Shown here piece after piece: positions 35,440 through 43,909 of a stretch of DNA of 55,850 nucleotides. The stretch comes from a bacterium (GTDB taxonomy: Bacteria; Hydrothermota; Tepidihabitantia; Tepidihabitantales; Tepidihabitantaceae), in the NCBI GenBank assembly GCA_035505375.1, contig DATJQV010000057.1, positions 1 to 55,850 on the forward strand. The letters are read 5' to 3'. Positions within the stretch are counted from its first letter, which is position 1; each line of letters opens with the position of its first letter. The notes under the pieces were generated by a model. That model had not been told where the DNA came from, did no database searches, and saw only the letters and a list, made by a program, of their open reading frames with translations. The position numbers and the translations under genes are program-made.

Positions 35440-36540
35440 ATGCTCAAATTGACACCGTTCCATGACCGGCATCTGGCGGCAGGCGGCAAGATGGTCGACT
35501 TTGCCGGGTATGACCTGCCGGTCCAGTTCCACGGAATCATACCAGAGCACATCCGGGTGCGCACGACTGTCGGTGTGTTCGACGTTTCCCACATGGGCCG
35601 GATAGAAGTCCGCGGCAAGGACGCGCTCGCCTTCGTCAACCGGGTGACGACGAACGACGCGAGCAAGCTGGCGGTCTACCAGGCTCAATACTCGGTCCTC
35701 TGTTATCCGGACGGAGGCATCGTCGACGACCTGGTGGTTTACCGGTTGCCGGATTGCTACTTTCTAGTCGTGAACGGCGCGAACAACGAGAAGGACACTG
35801 CCTGGCTGCGTGAGCATCTGTCGGGCGATGTCCGGATGGACAACATAACCGACACCCAGGCCCAACTGGCCATCCAGGGCCCTAAGGCCGAGGCGGTCAT
35901 GCAGAAGATATGTTCCATCCCGCTCTCACCCATCGGGTTCTACTGGGCCGCACACTGCGAGGTCGCAGGTGTGAAGGCGCTCGTTTCCCGGACCGGCTAC
36001 ACGGGCGAGGACGGATTCGAGGCGTACTTCCCGGCCGCGAGCGCGCTGGAGGTTTGGGACTCGATATTCGAGGCCGGCAAGGAGTTCGCCATCGAACCCA
36101 TCGGGCTCGGCGCCCGCGATACGCTCCGGATGGAGATGAAGATGGCCTTGTACGGCAACGATATCGACAAGACCACGAACCCGATTGAGGCAGGTTTGAG
36201 CTGGGTCGTAGCCTTGGACAAGCCGGAGGGCTTTGTCGGCTCCGATGTGCTCAAGAGAATAGAAGAGGAGAAACCGGCACGCAGGCTGGTCTGCCTGGAA
36301 ATGCAGGACCGCTCGATTGCCCGGCCGCACTACAACATCACGGCCCAGGGACAGACGGTCGGCTCCGTAACCAGCGGCACCCTCTCGCCTTCGCTGAACA
36401 AGGGCATCGCTCTGGGCTATGTGAAGCGCCAGTTGACCAAGGCAGGGACCGAAGTTCAGATTGACATCCGCGGCCGCAACGCCGCCGCGCTCATCGTAAA
36501 GCCGCCGTTCTACAAGCAGGGCTCCCGGAAACCGAACTAA
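35440..36540 (+). CDS. gcvT: Glycine cleavage system T protein (aminomethyltransferase)
   Basis: A 366-residue protein of normal family length. It takes the aminomethyl group from lipoyl-GcvH, releases ammonia and forms methylene-tetrahydrofolate. Conserved stretches are FAGYDLPVQFHGI, GVFDVSHMGRIEV (folate-site Asp nearby), YTGEDGFEAYF and GLGARDTLRMEM. First of a glycine cleavage cluster (gcvT-gcvH-gcvPA-x-gcvPB). The ATG lies 8 nt from the promoter -10 and has no ribosome site, so the mRNA is predicted leaderless. Confidence 0.97.
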   Translation: MLKLTPFHDRHLAAGGKMVDFAGYDLPVQFHGIIPEHIRVRTTVGVFDVSHMGRIEVRGKDALAFVNRVTTNDASKLAVYQAQYSVLCYPDGGIVDDLVVYRLPDCYFLVVNGANNEKDTAWLREHLSGDVRMDNITDTQAQLAIQGPKAEAVMQKICSIPLSPIGFYWAAHCEVAGVKALVSRTGYTGEDGFEAYFPAASALEVWDSIFEAGKEFAIEPIGLGARDTLRMEMKMALYGNDIDKTTNPIEAGLSWVVALDKPEGFVGSDVLKRIEEEKPARRLVCLEMQDRSIARPHYNITAQGQTVGSVTSGTLSPSLNKGIALGYVKRQLTKAGTEVQIDIRGRNAAALIVKPPFYKQGSRKPN

Positions 36541-36550
36541 GACAGGATGA

Positions 36551-36625
36551 TTACCACAAAGACACCAAGACACGAAGCCACCCGGATTTCGGGACCTCTT
36601 TGTGCCTTTGTGCCTTGGTGGTTAG
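36551..36625. repeat. Inverted dispersed repeat (CCAAGGCACAAAGGCAC type)
   Basis: Left arm ACCACAAAGACACCAAGACA and right arm TTTGTGCCTTTGTGCCTTGG, in the 117-bp gcvT-gcvH gap. Confidence 0.65.
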
Positions 36626-36657
36626 TCCCTTCCGTCTCCGCAATTAGAGGAGGATAG

Positions 36658-37053
36658 ATGGCCAGTTTCCCTAACGATCTTAAGTATGCCAAGACCCACG
36701 AGTGGCTGAAGCTGGATGGCGATATAGCGACCATCGGCATAACCGACTTCGCCCAGGGCGAGCTGTCGGATATCGTCTACGTCGAGATAACCGCCCTCGG
36801 CAAGGCCATCAAGCGCGATGAGCCGATCGGCACCATCGAGGCCGTGAAAGCGGTTTCCGACCTCTACTCGCCGGTCTCCGGGCAGGTCCTGGAGGCCAAC
36901 GAGTCTTTGAAAGACTCCCCGGCAACCGTGAACCAGGACCCGTACGGCGCCGGCTGGATGGCCAAGATCAAGCTCTCCGACCCGAGCGAGCTGAAGAACA
37001 TGCTCGACGTCGCAGCCTACGAAGAGCTGGCCCGGAAGTCCGCGCACCACTAG
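36658..37053 (+). CDS. gcvH: Glycine cleavage system H protein
   Basis: A 131-residue lipoyl carrier. The lipoylated lysine is in GTIEAVKAVSDLYSP; THEWLKLDGD and GITDFAQGELSDIVYVE are typical. It shuttles the aminomethyl group between the P, T and L proteins. GGAGGATAG precedes the ATG. Confidence 0.97.
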   Translation: MASFPNDLKYAKTHEWLKLDGDIATIGITDFAQGELSDIVYVEITALGKAIKRDEPIGTIEAVKAVSDLYSPVSGQVLEANESLKDSPATVNQDPYGAGWMAKIKLSDPSELKNMLDVAAYEELARKSAHH

Positions 37054-37059
37054 AACCAT

Positions 37060-37140
37060 TGATGATTCTAGATTGCAGATTGCAGATTTACGGGCTCCGG
37101 TTCGGAGAATCTAGAGTCTCAAATCTAGAATCCTAAATCC
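37060..37140. repeat. Self-similar dispersed repeat (GATTGCAGATT / AATCTAGA type)
   Basis: Fills the gcvH-gcvPA gap: GATTGCAGATTGCAGATTT, then CTAGAGTCTCAAATCTAGAA. Part is palindromic (TCTAGATT / AATCTAGA). Confidence 0.6.
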
Positions 37141-37145
37141 CGCCC

Positions 37146-38492
37146 GTGCGTTACACTCCCCACACCGAGGAAGACCGCAAGCTGATGCTGGACCGGATCG
37201 GCGTCGGCTCGGTCGAAGAGCTCTTTGCTGGCATCCCGGCGGACATCCGTCTCAAGCAGCCGCTCAATCTGCCCGAACCCCTGTCCGAGCCCGAGGCTGT
37301 CTGCGTGCTTTCCAGCCTTGCCGCGGCCAATGTCGGTTCCGGACAACTGACCTGCTTCGCCGGCGGCGGGGCCTACGACCACTACATCCCGGCTATCATC
37401 GACACCGTCCTGTCGAGAGCCGAGTTCTACACCGCCTACACGCCCTATCAGGCTGAGGTCAGCCAGGGCACGCTCCAGGCAATCTACGAGTTCCAGTCGC
37501 TCGTCTGCCGTCTCTATGGCATGGACGTCGCCAACGCCTCGATGTACGACTGCGCGACGGCGCTGGCGGAGTCGGCTCACATGGCGCGTGACATCAGCCA
37601 CCGGGCCAGAATCCTGGTGGCGGCAGGCATCAATCCCACCCACGTCGAGGTGGTCAGAACCTATGCCCATGGCCTGAACATCCCGATTGACGTTGTGCCC
37701 CTGTCCGGCAATACGACCGACCTCGACGCACTGGCCCGGATGTGCACTCCGGACGTGGCCGCGCTGGTAGTCCAGCATCCGAACTTCTTCGGCAATCTCG
37801 AGCCGGTCCGACGCGCCGCCGAGATCGTACATAAGGCGGGCGCCTTGCTGGTCGTTTCCGCTGACCCGATATCGCTGGGGGCGCTGGAGCCGCCCGGGAC
37901 GTATGGCGCCGACATCGCCGTCGGCGAGGGCCAGCCGCTCGGCATCCCGTTGAGCTTCGGCGGCCCCAACCTCGGCATGATGAGCGCGAAGAAGAAGCTC
38001 ATCCGTAACCTGCCCGGCAGGATAGTTGCGCGGACGGTGGACACCGAGGGCAAGCCCGGCTTCGTTCTGGCGCTGCAGACGCGCGAGCAGCACATCCGGC
38101 GCGAGCGGGCAACATCGAACATCTGCACGAACCAGGCGCTCTGTGCCCTGGCCGCGAACGTCTACCTGGCCACGATGGGCAAGACCGGAATCGCCGAAGT
38201 AGCGCGGCAGTGTATGGCGAAGGCGCACTATCTTGCCCGGGGCATTGCCGACGTTCCCGGGTTCGACACCGAAACCTCTGGCCCATTCTTCAAGGAGTTC
38301 GTGGTGCGTACGCCGGTTCCGGCCTGTGACGTGGTCGAGGCCGGGGTCAAACGCGGGCTCCTCGCGGGGATTGCGCTCGACCGGTTCAACCCCGAGTGGA
38401 AGAACCGGCTGCTCGTGGCGGTCACCGAGAAGCGGACCAAGGCTGAGATGGACGCCTATTGCCAATTCCTCAGGCAGGATTTCGCGAGGTAG
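37146..38492 (+). CDS. gcvPA: Glycine dehydrogenase (decarboxylating) subunit 1
   Basis: A 448-residue N-terminal-half subunit of the two-part P protein (GTG start). Typical motifs are [54 protein letters not shown] and [21 protein letters not shown]. With GcvPB it decarboxylates glycine using PLP; this subunit lacks the PLP lysine. The split form is usual in Gram-positives, archaea and many anaerobes. Confidence 0.97.
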   Translation: MRYTPHTEEDRKLMLDRIGVGSVEELFAGIPADIRLKQPLNLPEPLSEPEAVCVLSSLAAANVGSGQLTCFAGGGAYDHYIPAIIDTVLSRAEFYTAYTPYQAEVSQGTLQAIYEFQSLVCRLYGMDVANASMYDCATALAESAHMARDISHRARILVAAGINPTHVEVVRTYAHGLNIPIDVVPLSGNTTDLDALARMCTPDVAALVVQHPNFFGNLEPVRRAAEIVHKAGALLVVSADPISLGALEPPGTYGADIAVGEGQPLGIPLSFGGPNLGMMSAKKKLIRNLPGRIVARTVDTEGKPGFVLALQTREQHIRRERATSNICTNQALCALAANVYLATMGKTGIAEVARQCMAKAHYLARGIADVPGFDTETSGPFFKEFVVRTPVPACDVVEAGVKRGLLAGIALDRFNPEWKNRLLVAVTEKRTKAEMDAYCQFLRQDFAR

Positions 38493-38494
38493 TG

Positions 38495-38689
38495 ATGGAA
38501 TGCAACCTGAAGGCCAACCGGCAGAGCTGCACCTGCACCTACGAGCCCTGTTCGCGCAAGGGGAAGTGCTGCGAATGCATATCATTCCACCGGGTCAGTG
38601 ACGAGCTCCCGGGATGTCTGTTCTCTCCGGAGGTGGAACGCACTTACGACCGTTCTGCCGCACGGTTTGTCGCGGCGAGGAAGAACTGA
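38495..38689 (+). CDS. Small cysteine-rich protein (DUF6485-like)
   Basis: A 64-residue protein with eight cysteines, all in the first 47 residues: C3, C12, C14, C18, then [10 protein letters not shown] and ELPGCLF. The pattern suggests a zinc or Fe-S binding mini-domain. I recall small proteins of this pattern as DUF6485, common in anaerobes, but could not check. It starts 2 nt after the gcvPA stop and its stop overlaps the gcvPB ATG (TGATG), so it is translated between the two halves of one enzyme. Function unknown; a metal or redox accessory role is possible. Confidence 0.75.
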   Translation: MECNLKANRQSCTCTYEPCSRKGKCCECISFHRVSDELPGCLFSPEVERTYDRSAARFVAARKN

Positions 38690-40155
38690 TGCCCGAGAAG
38701 ACGCTGTTCGAACTATCACGCCCGGGCCGGCAGGCATGGTCCCTGCCCAGCCTTGACGTACCGGCGGTAGATGCCGGCGACGCGGCCCGCAAGGACAACG
38801 ACCTGCCGGAGCTGAGCGAGGTCGACGTTGCCCGGCACTTCACGCGGTTGTCAATCATGAACCATCACGTGGACAAGGGGTTCTACCCGCTCGGCTCGTG
38901 CACCATGAAGTACAACCCGAAAGTGAACGAGCTGACGTCCCGCATGCCCGGCTTCACCGGGCTTCACCCGCTCGAACCGGAGACCCTCACGCAGGGCGCG
39001 CTGCGCCTGATGTACGAGCTGGCCCGGATGCTTGAGGAGATTACCGGATTCGATGCCGTCACCCTTCAGCCGGCGGCCGGCGCTCACGGCGAGTTGACCG
39101 GCATCATGATGGTGCGGAAGTACTTCGAGAAGCGGGGGGAACCGCGCGACGTCGTTCTCGTGCCGGATTCGGCTCACGGCACCAATCCGGCCTCGGTGAC
39201 CCTGTCCGGATTCAAGGCGGTCCAGATCAAGTCGAACGACAAAGGCGAGATCGACCCGGATGAGCTGGAGCGCGCCTGCTCCAGCTGCGTCGCCTGCCTG
39301 ATGGTCACCAACCCGAACACACTCGGCATCTTCGAGCCTCAGGCGAAGAGAATCTGCGACATCATGCACAAGCAGGGCTCGCTCGTCTACCTGGACGGCG
39401 CCAACCTCAACGCCTATGTCGGCGTGCACCGTCCGGCCGACGCCGGGTTCGACGTGATGCACATCAACCTGCACAAGACGTTTTCGACCCCGCACGGCGG
39501 CGGCGGCCCCGGCTCCGGCCCGGTTGCGGTCACCAAGGCGCTCGAGCCGTTCCTGCCCAAACCAGTGGTAAGGAAGGGTTCAGGGGTTCAAGGGTCCAAG
39601 GGTTCTAGTTCGGAACCCGAACCCCTCTTCTACCTCGACCATGACCGGCCCGATTCCATCGGCCGCGTCATGGGTTTCAACGGGCAGTTCGCGGTCCTCG
39701 TGCGTGCCTACACCTACATCCGCATGCTCGGGGCTCCCGGGCTCAAGGATGCAGCCGAGAGCGCCGTCTTGAACGCCAACTACGTCCGGGCGGAGCTGGA
39801 AGGCGTCTACGACCTGCCCTACAAGGATCGGAGCCTGCACGAAGTAGTCTTCTCCGGCACGAACCTGCGCGAGTATGGTGTCAAGACGCTCGACGTTGCC
39901 AAGCGCCTGCTCGACTATGGGATGCACGCGCCGACCATCTACTTCCCGCTGATCGTGCCCGAGGCCCTGATGATCGAGCCGACCGAAACCGAGTCGCGGG
40001 AATCGCTCGATGGCTTCATCGCCGCGATGAAACAGATTGCGGACGAGGCCAGGACCAATCCGGCTATCCTGCACGACGCCCCGGTCACCACGCCGGTGCG
40101 CCGTCTGGACGAAGCCAGGGCGTCACGCGAACTGGACGTCAATTGGAGAGCTTAG
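38689..40155 (+). CDS. gcvPB: Glycine dehydrogenase (decarboxylating) subunit 2
   Basis: A 488-residue PLP-binding half of the P protein. FYPLGSCTMKYNPK, SAHGTNPASV, DGANLNAYVG and the PLP-lysine segment NLHKTFSTPHGGGGPG are intact. Between FLPKPVV and FYLDHDRPDSIGR there is an insert of about 15 residues (RKGSGVQGSKGSSSEPEPL) encoded by a self-similar dispersed repeat. Family members normally have only a few residues there, so it is probably a tolerated surface loop. Confidence 0.97.
   Translation: MPEKTLFELSRPGRQAWSLPSLDVPAVDAGDAARKDNDLPELSEVDVARHFTRLSIMNHHVDKGFYPLGSCTMKYNPKVNELTSRMPGFTGLHPLEPETLTQGALRLMYELARMLEEITGFDAVTLQPAAGAHGELTGIMMVRKYFEKRGEPRDVVLVPDSAHGTNPASVTLSGFKAVQIKSNDKGEIDPDELERACSSCVACLMVTNPNTLGIFEPQAKRICDIMHKQGSLVYLDGANLNAYVGVHRPADAGFDVMHINLHKTFSTPHGGGGPGSGPVAVTKALEPFLPKPVVRKGSGVQGSKGSSSEPEPLFYLDHDRPDSIGRVMGFNGQFAVLVRAYTYIRMLGAPGLKDAAESAVLNANYVRAELEGVYDLPYKDRSLHEVVFSGTNLREYGVKTLDVAKRLLDYGMHAPTIYFPLIVPEALMIEPTETESRESLDGFIAAMKQIADEARTNPAILHDAPVTTPVRRLDEARASRELDVNWRA
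39578..39626. repeat. Dispersed repeat inserted in frame in gcvPB
   Basis: GGTTCAGGGGTTCAAGGGTC-type sequence followed by the inverted tail TTCGGAACCCGAACCCCT. It encodes the Gly/Ser-rich insert of GcvPB. Confidence 0.65.
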
Positions 40156-40160
40156 GCCTT

Positions 40161-40454
40161 ATGTTCGCTTCCGACATATCCGCCGAACGAAGTGATGAGA
40201 TCCTGACCAAGATAGCGCAGAAGGTCGTGGACCTGAGGCTGACGCCGGTCGCGGTGGTGATGCTTGAATCCAGCAAACCACTGTCGTTCGTCGGATCACA
40301 GTTGATGGTCTTCCTTCAGCCGATAGTAACCACAATCTTCCCGTTCCGGCAGTACGATGAGGTATCGGCCCTGCTGGAAGACCGGGCGAATGTCGAAGCG
40401 CTGATTCAGAAGATAGAGAAATTGGAGGATGGCAGAAGTGATCGAAAAGGATAA
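40161..40454 (+). CDS. Small protein of unknown function upstream of glmL
   Basis: A 97-residue protein without signal peptide. It has a central hydrophobic stretch (LSFVGSQLMVFLQPIVTTIFPF) and amphipathic ends (ERSDEILTKIAQKVVDL; ANVEALIQKIEKLED). It starts 5 nt after gcvPB and overlaps glmL by 26 nt, so it is coupled to both. It may be peripheral to the membrane or helical in a complex; not recognised. Confidence 0.65.
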   Translation: MFASDISAERSDEILTKIAQKVVDLRLTPVAVVMLESSKPLSFVGSQLMVFLQPIVTTIFPFRQYDEVSALLEDRANVEALIQKIEKLEDGRSDRKG

Positions 40455-42240
40455 GATTACCAGGATTCTTGCTACCGACTGCGGATCGACTACCACCAAA
40501 GCCATCCTGATTGAGAAGCGCGGCACCGAGTACCGCCTCAGTACGCGCGGCGAGGCGCCGACCACGGTGGAGGCGCCGTTTGAGGACGTGACCCGCGGCG
40601 TGCTGAACTCCGTGATGGAAGTCGAAGAGCTCTCCGGCGTGAAGCTGCTGGACGGCGAGACCATCATCAAACCGAAGAAGGGCGACAAGGAAGGCACCGA
40701 CGTCTACATCTCGACCTCATCGGCCGGCGGCGGCCTGCAGATGATGGTTGCCGGGGTAGTCTTGACAATGAGCGGCGAGAGTGCGGCGCGGGCTGCGCTA
40801 GGCGCGGGCGCCATCGTGATGGACGTCATCGCGTCGAACGACGGTCGACTCCCGCACGAGAAGATTGAACGCATCCGCACCTTGCGTCCGGACATGATTC
40901 TCCTTTCCGGCGGCATCGACGGCGGGACCATCTCACACGTCGTCGAGCTGGCAGAGCTCATCGCTGCCGCCGACCCCAAACCGAGGTTCGGCGTCGGCTA
41001 CAACCTGCCGGTCATCTTCGCCGGCAACACGGACGCACGCGAGTTGGTGCTCAAGACTCTGCGCGACAAGAGTGCCATCGAGGTGGTCGAGAACATCCGG
41101 CCGGTGCTCGAGCGGGAGAACCTGCGGCCGGCGCGCAACAAGATCCACGACCTGTTCATGGAACACGTCATGGCGCACGCCCCCGGCTACCGGAAGCTGA
41201 TGGAATGGACCGATGTGCCCATCATGCCCACCCCGGGCGCGGTCGGGCTCCTGATTGAGAACATCGGCAAGTCCCAGGGCATCGCCGTTCTCGGCGTCGA
41301 TATCGGCGGGGCCACGACCGACGTGTTCAGCGTGTTCCAGGGCGTATTCAATCGCACGGTTTCCGCCAACCTCGGCATGTCGTATTCGATATCCAATGTG
41401 CTGGCTGAGGCCGGCGAGAAGAACATCATGCGCTGGCTGCCGATGGAAATGTCGGCCGCCGAGGTCCGCAACCGCATCCGCAACAAGATGATTCGACCGA
41501 CCACCATCCCTTCAACCCTCGAAGACCTGAAGTTGGAGCAGGCCATTGCCCGCGAAGCGCTGAGGCTGGCCCTGGTCCATCACAAGTCGATGGCGGTCGG
41601 ACTCAAGGGCGTGCAGCAGGAACGAACGATTTCCGACGCCTTCGCGCAGTCGCGTACCGGCGAGACACTCGTAAGCATGATGGACCTGAACCTCGTCGTC
41701 GGTTCCGGCGGCGCGCTCTCCCACGCACCGCGCCGGGTCCAGTCAGCGATGATGACGATGGACGCATTCCAGCCTGAGGGCGTGACGCGCCTGACGGTCG
41801 ACTCCATCTTCATGATGCCGCACCTTGGCGTACTGACCGAAGTCCATCCTGAGGCGGCCTACGAAGTCTTCGAGAAGGACTGCCTGATTCACCTCGGCAC
41901 TTGCATCGCGCCGGTCGGTGAGGGCAAGGACGGCGGCCGTTGCGTGCATGTCAAGGTGGTCAAGGCGGATGGGAAAGAGATGGAGGCCCGGGTTGAGTTC
42001 GGCAACATCGCCATCCTGCCGTTGGGTGTGGGAGAATCCGCTCAGGCAACCATCAGCCCCGAGCGCGGATTCGACGTCGGTGCCGGGGCCGGCAAGGCAC
42101 ATGAAGCGAAGGTCGAGGGCGGTCTCGTGGGGGTCATCATCGACTGCCGTGGGAGACCTCTGGTTCTGGCCGAGGACGACAAGACGCGAATGGAAGCTCT
42201 CCGCAAGTGGGCGATGCAGCTCGACGCGTATCCGGCGTGA
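40429..42240 (+). CDS. glmL: GlmL/MutL-family ATPase (glutamate mutase accessory-like)
   Basis: A 603-residue protein of the ASKHA (actin-like ATPase) fold, with phosphate 1 motif ATDCGSTTTKAILIE, phosphate 2 VDIGGATTDVFSV and adenosine-like loop VGSGGALSHA. GlmL proteins accompany adenosylcobalamin-dependent glutamate mutase (GlmE/GlmS) and probably repair or reload the enzyme. No mutase gene is in the window, so the partner is elsewhere or the role differs. Start ATG at 40429 has GGAGG directly before it; a GTG at 40438 has better spacing. Confidence 0.88.
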   Translation: MAEVIEKDKITRILATDCGSTTTKAILIEKRGTEYRLSTRGEAPTTVEAPFEDVTRGVLNSVMEVEELSGVKLLDGETIIKPKKGDKEGTDVYISTSSAGGGLQMMVAGVVLTMSGESAARAALGAGAIVMDVIASNDGRLPHEKIERIRTLRPDMILLSGGIDGGTISHVVELAELIAAADPKPRFGVGYNLPVIFAGNTDARELVLKTLRDKSAIEVVENIRPVLERENLRPARNKIHDLFMEHVMAHAPGYRKLMEWTDVPIMPTPGAVGLLIENIGKSQGIAVLGVDIGGATTDVFSVFQGVFNRTVSANLGMSYSISNVLAEAGEKNIMRWLPMEMSAAEVRNRIRNKMIRPTTIPSTLEDLKLEQAIAREALRLALVHHKSMAVGLKGVQQERTISDAFAQSRTGETLVSMMDLNLVVGSGGALSHAPRRVQSAMMTMDAFQPEGVTRLTVDSIFMMPHLGVLTEVHPEAAYEVFEKDCLIHLGTCIAPVGEGKDGGRCVHVKVVKADGKEMEARVEFGNIAILPLGVGESAQATISPERGFDVGAGAGKAHEAKVEGGLVGVIIDCRGRPLVLAEDDKTRMEALRKWAMQLDAYPA

Positions 42241-42470
42241 TTTCTCCGGAACACAGACAGTCGACCGCAGACCGCTAGCAACCAACCGCTGACCACAGAC
42301 CAGTCGGAGCAATTGACACTCGTCAAACTGTAATGGGACGACGACCGAGGCTAGAGTCCAGCAATTCGCAGTCCACGGGCCTGATTCTGCAATGTATGGC
42401 CGCAGGCCGCCAGCGGTCAGCCCACGCGACCGGCGAATCCCGTCCTGAGTCCGGCCGCCAAGAAGTGACT
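42241..42470. other. Intergenic stretch with self-similar repeats
   Basis: No gene. Contains a CGACCGCAGACCGCTAGCAAC-like self-similar stretch near 42255-42302. It lies between the convergent glmL and nagA genes. Confidence 0.45.
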
Positions 42471-42619
42471 GTGGGCCGTCGTAGAAACGGCTCTCCGCAT
42501 TTCATCAACGAAGCCGTCAGAATGACACCGGTGCAAGTGACGCTACTGCAGCGGTTGCTGACGGCCGCTTCTGCATGCGGCCTCAGGTCAGCCCCAAACA
42601 GGGGTCGCTCAACAGCCCC
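42471..42619. mobile_element. MITE-like element, copy B
   Basis: A 149-bp copy of the element at 11345-11493. The right end CAACAGCCCC is intact; the left end (GTGGGCCGTCGTAGAAA) is degenerate against GTGGGGCTGTTGAAA. The right inverted repeat overlaps the last 11 bp of nagA and provides its stop codon. Confidence 0.65.
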
Positions 42620-43805
42620 TCTCTACCTGCCCCCCTCCCCTTGCGTACGCCACGCTTCCCCCGATGATAGTATAGGCCACTCGGCCGTCAGCATCCACGA
42701 TTGCGATATCCGCATCAGAGCCAACGGCGATCTCCCCCTTTTGGGGGTACAGATTCAGCTCTTTGGCCGGATTTGCTGTCACCATTGGAAGAACGTCAGT
42801 CATGCTCAAGCTCGACCATGAGAGAACATTGCGGATTGCCTGGTCGAGCGTCAACACGCTGCCGACGAGCTTTCCTTTGGGCCCCCACGTTCTCCCGTCC
42901 CGTATCTCCACCCTGAAACCGCTGGGGTTGTCGAACCCATCCATGTCAGTGCCCGCCGCCTTGCACGCGTCCGTCACAAGGCAGACCTTGCTACGTGGTT
43001 TCAGACGCATAATGCCAAGCACGTTGGCGGCTGCTACATGATGGCCGTCGGCGATGACCTCGACGCTGCATCTGTCATCACAAAGTGCCGCTCCAGCGAG
43101 CCCCGGGTCTCTTCCGGTAATAGACGCCATACCATTGAATAGGTGCGCCACATGTCTGCATCCCGTGGCCATCGCATTCACGGCCTGATCGTACGTGGCA
43201 CCGCTGTGCCCTAGAGACACGACTACGCCTGCGCGGAGAAGACGGTCGATAACCTTGTTGCTCCCTTTGAGCTCCGGCGCCAGGGTCATTATCCTAAGGG
43301 CTCCACCAGCAAAGTCGAGGCATCTGTCAACGACCTGTGTTGAAGGAAGAGAAAGGCCGTTCCCGTATATTCCTCCTTTGTACTTCAGATTCAGGAACGG
43401 GCCCTCCATGTGGATGCCGAGGATGTTCGCGCCTGTGGTGGGGGCCTGCATGACCTCATTTATCGAATGACAACTGAGTCTTAGGTTCTCATCGCCGAGG
43501 TTCGTGAGAGTGATCAGCAGTGACGTCACGCCGAATCTCGCGTACGTGCTCGCCATCACCCTGATCGCGTCCGCAGTCCCCTCACGCGAATCCCTTCCGC
43601 CGCCTCCGTGTACGTGAAGCTCGATGAAGCCGGGCATGACGACAAGATCAGAGCAGTCAATTGTTGAGCCCGAGGTTTTGCAGGGATCGCTGGACTCGAC
43701 AATGGCCGAGATGATACCGTTCTCGCATACAACCGAGCGACGACCTAGGACATCTCCGCTGGCGCGAACGAGTCCGTTCCTTAGTACAAGCCTCTGACTC
43801 TGCAT
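42609..43805 (-). CDS. nagA: N-acetylglucosamine-6-phosphate deacetylase
   Basis: A 398-residue amidohydrolase. Motifs: HVHGGGG (metal HxH), GIHMEGPFLN with the metal Glu, LGHSGATYDQA, HLFNGMASI, ADGHH and the catalytic Asp in VTDAC. It deacetylates GlcNAc-6-P to GlcN-6-P in amino-sugar catabolism or cell-wall recycling. GGAGGGCCAAAC precedes the ATG. The last codons and TGA come from the MITE inverted repeat, so the original C-terminus may have been trimmed or extended by a few residues. Confidence 0.93.
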   Translation of the reverse strand: MQSQRLVLRNGLVRASGDVLGRRSVVCENGIISAIVESSDPCKTSGSTIDCSDLVVMPGFIELHVHGGGGRDSREGTADAIRVMASTYARFGVTSLLITLTNLGDENLRLSCHSINEVMQAPTTGANILGIHMEGPFLNLKYKGGIYGNGLSLPSTQVVDRCLDFAGGALRIMTLAPELKGSNKVIDRLLRAGVVVSLGHSGATYDQAVNAMATGCRHVAHLFNGMASITGRDPGLAGAALCDDRCSVEVIADGHHVAAANVLGIMRLKPRSKVCLVTDACKAAGTDMDGFDNPSGFRVEIRDGRTWGPKGKLVGSVLTLDQAIRNVLSWSSLSMTDVLPMVTANPAKELNLYPQKGEIAVGSDADIAIVDADGRVAYTIIGGSVAYARGGGQVERGC

Positions 43806-43909
43806 GTTTGGCCCTCCAGTCCGTCAAATCCGGTCCGGATCGCAGCCATGCCTGGTGACAGGCATTGACCGCGTACCCTTTGCGTTCATCTTGGGCGGAT
43901 GATCACTTG

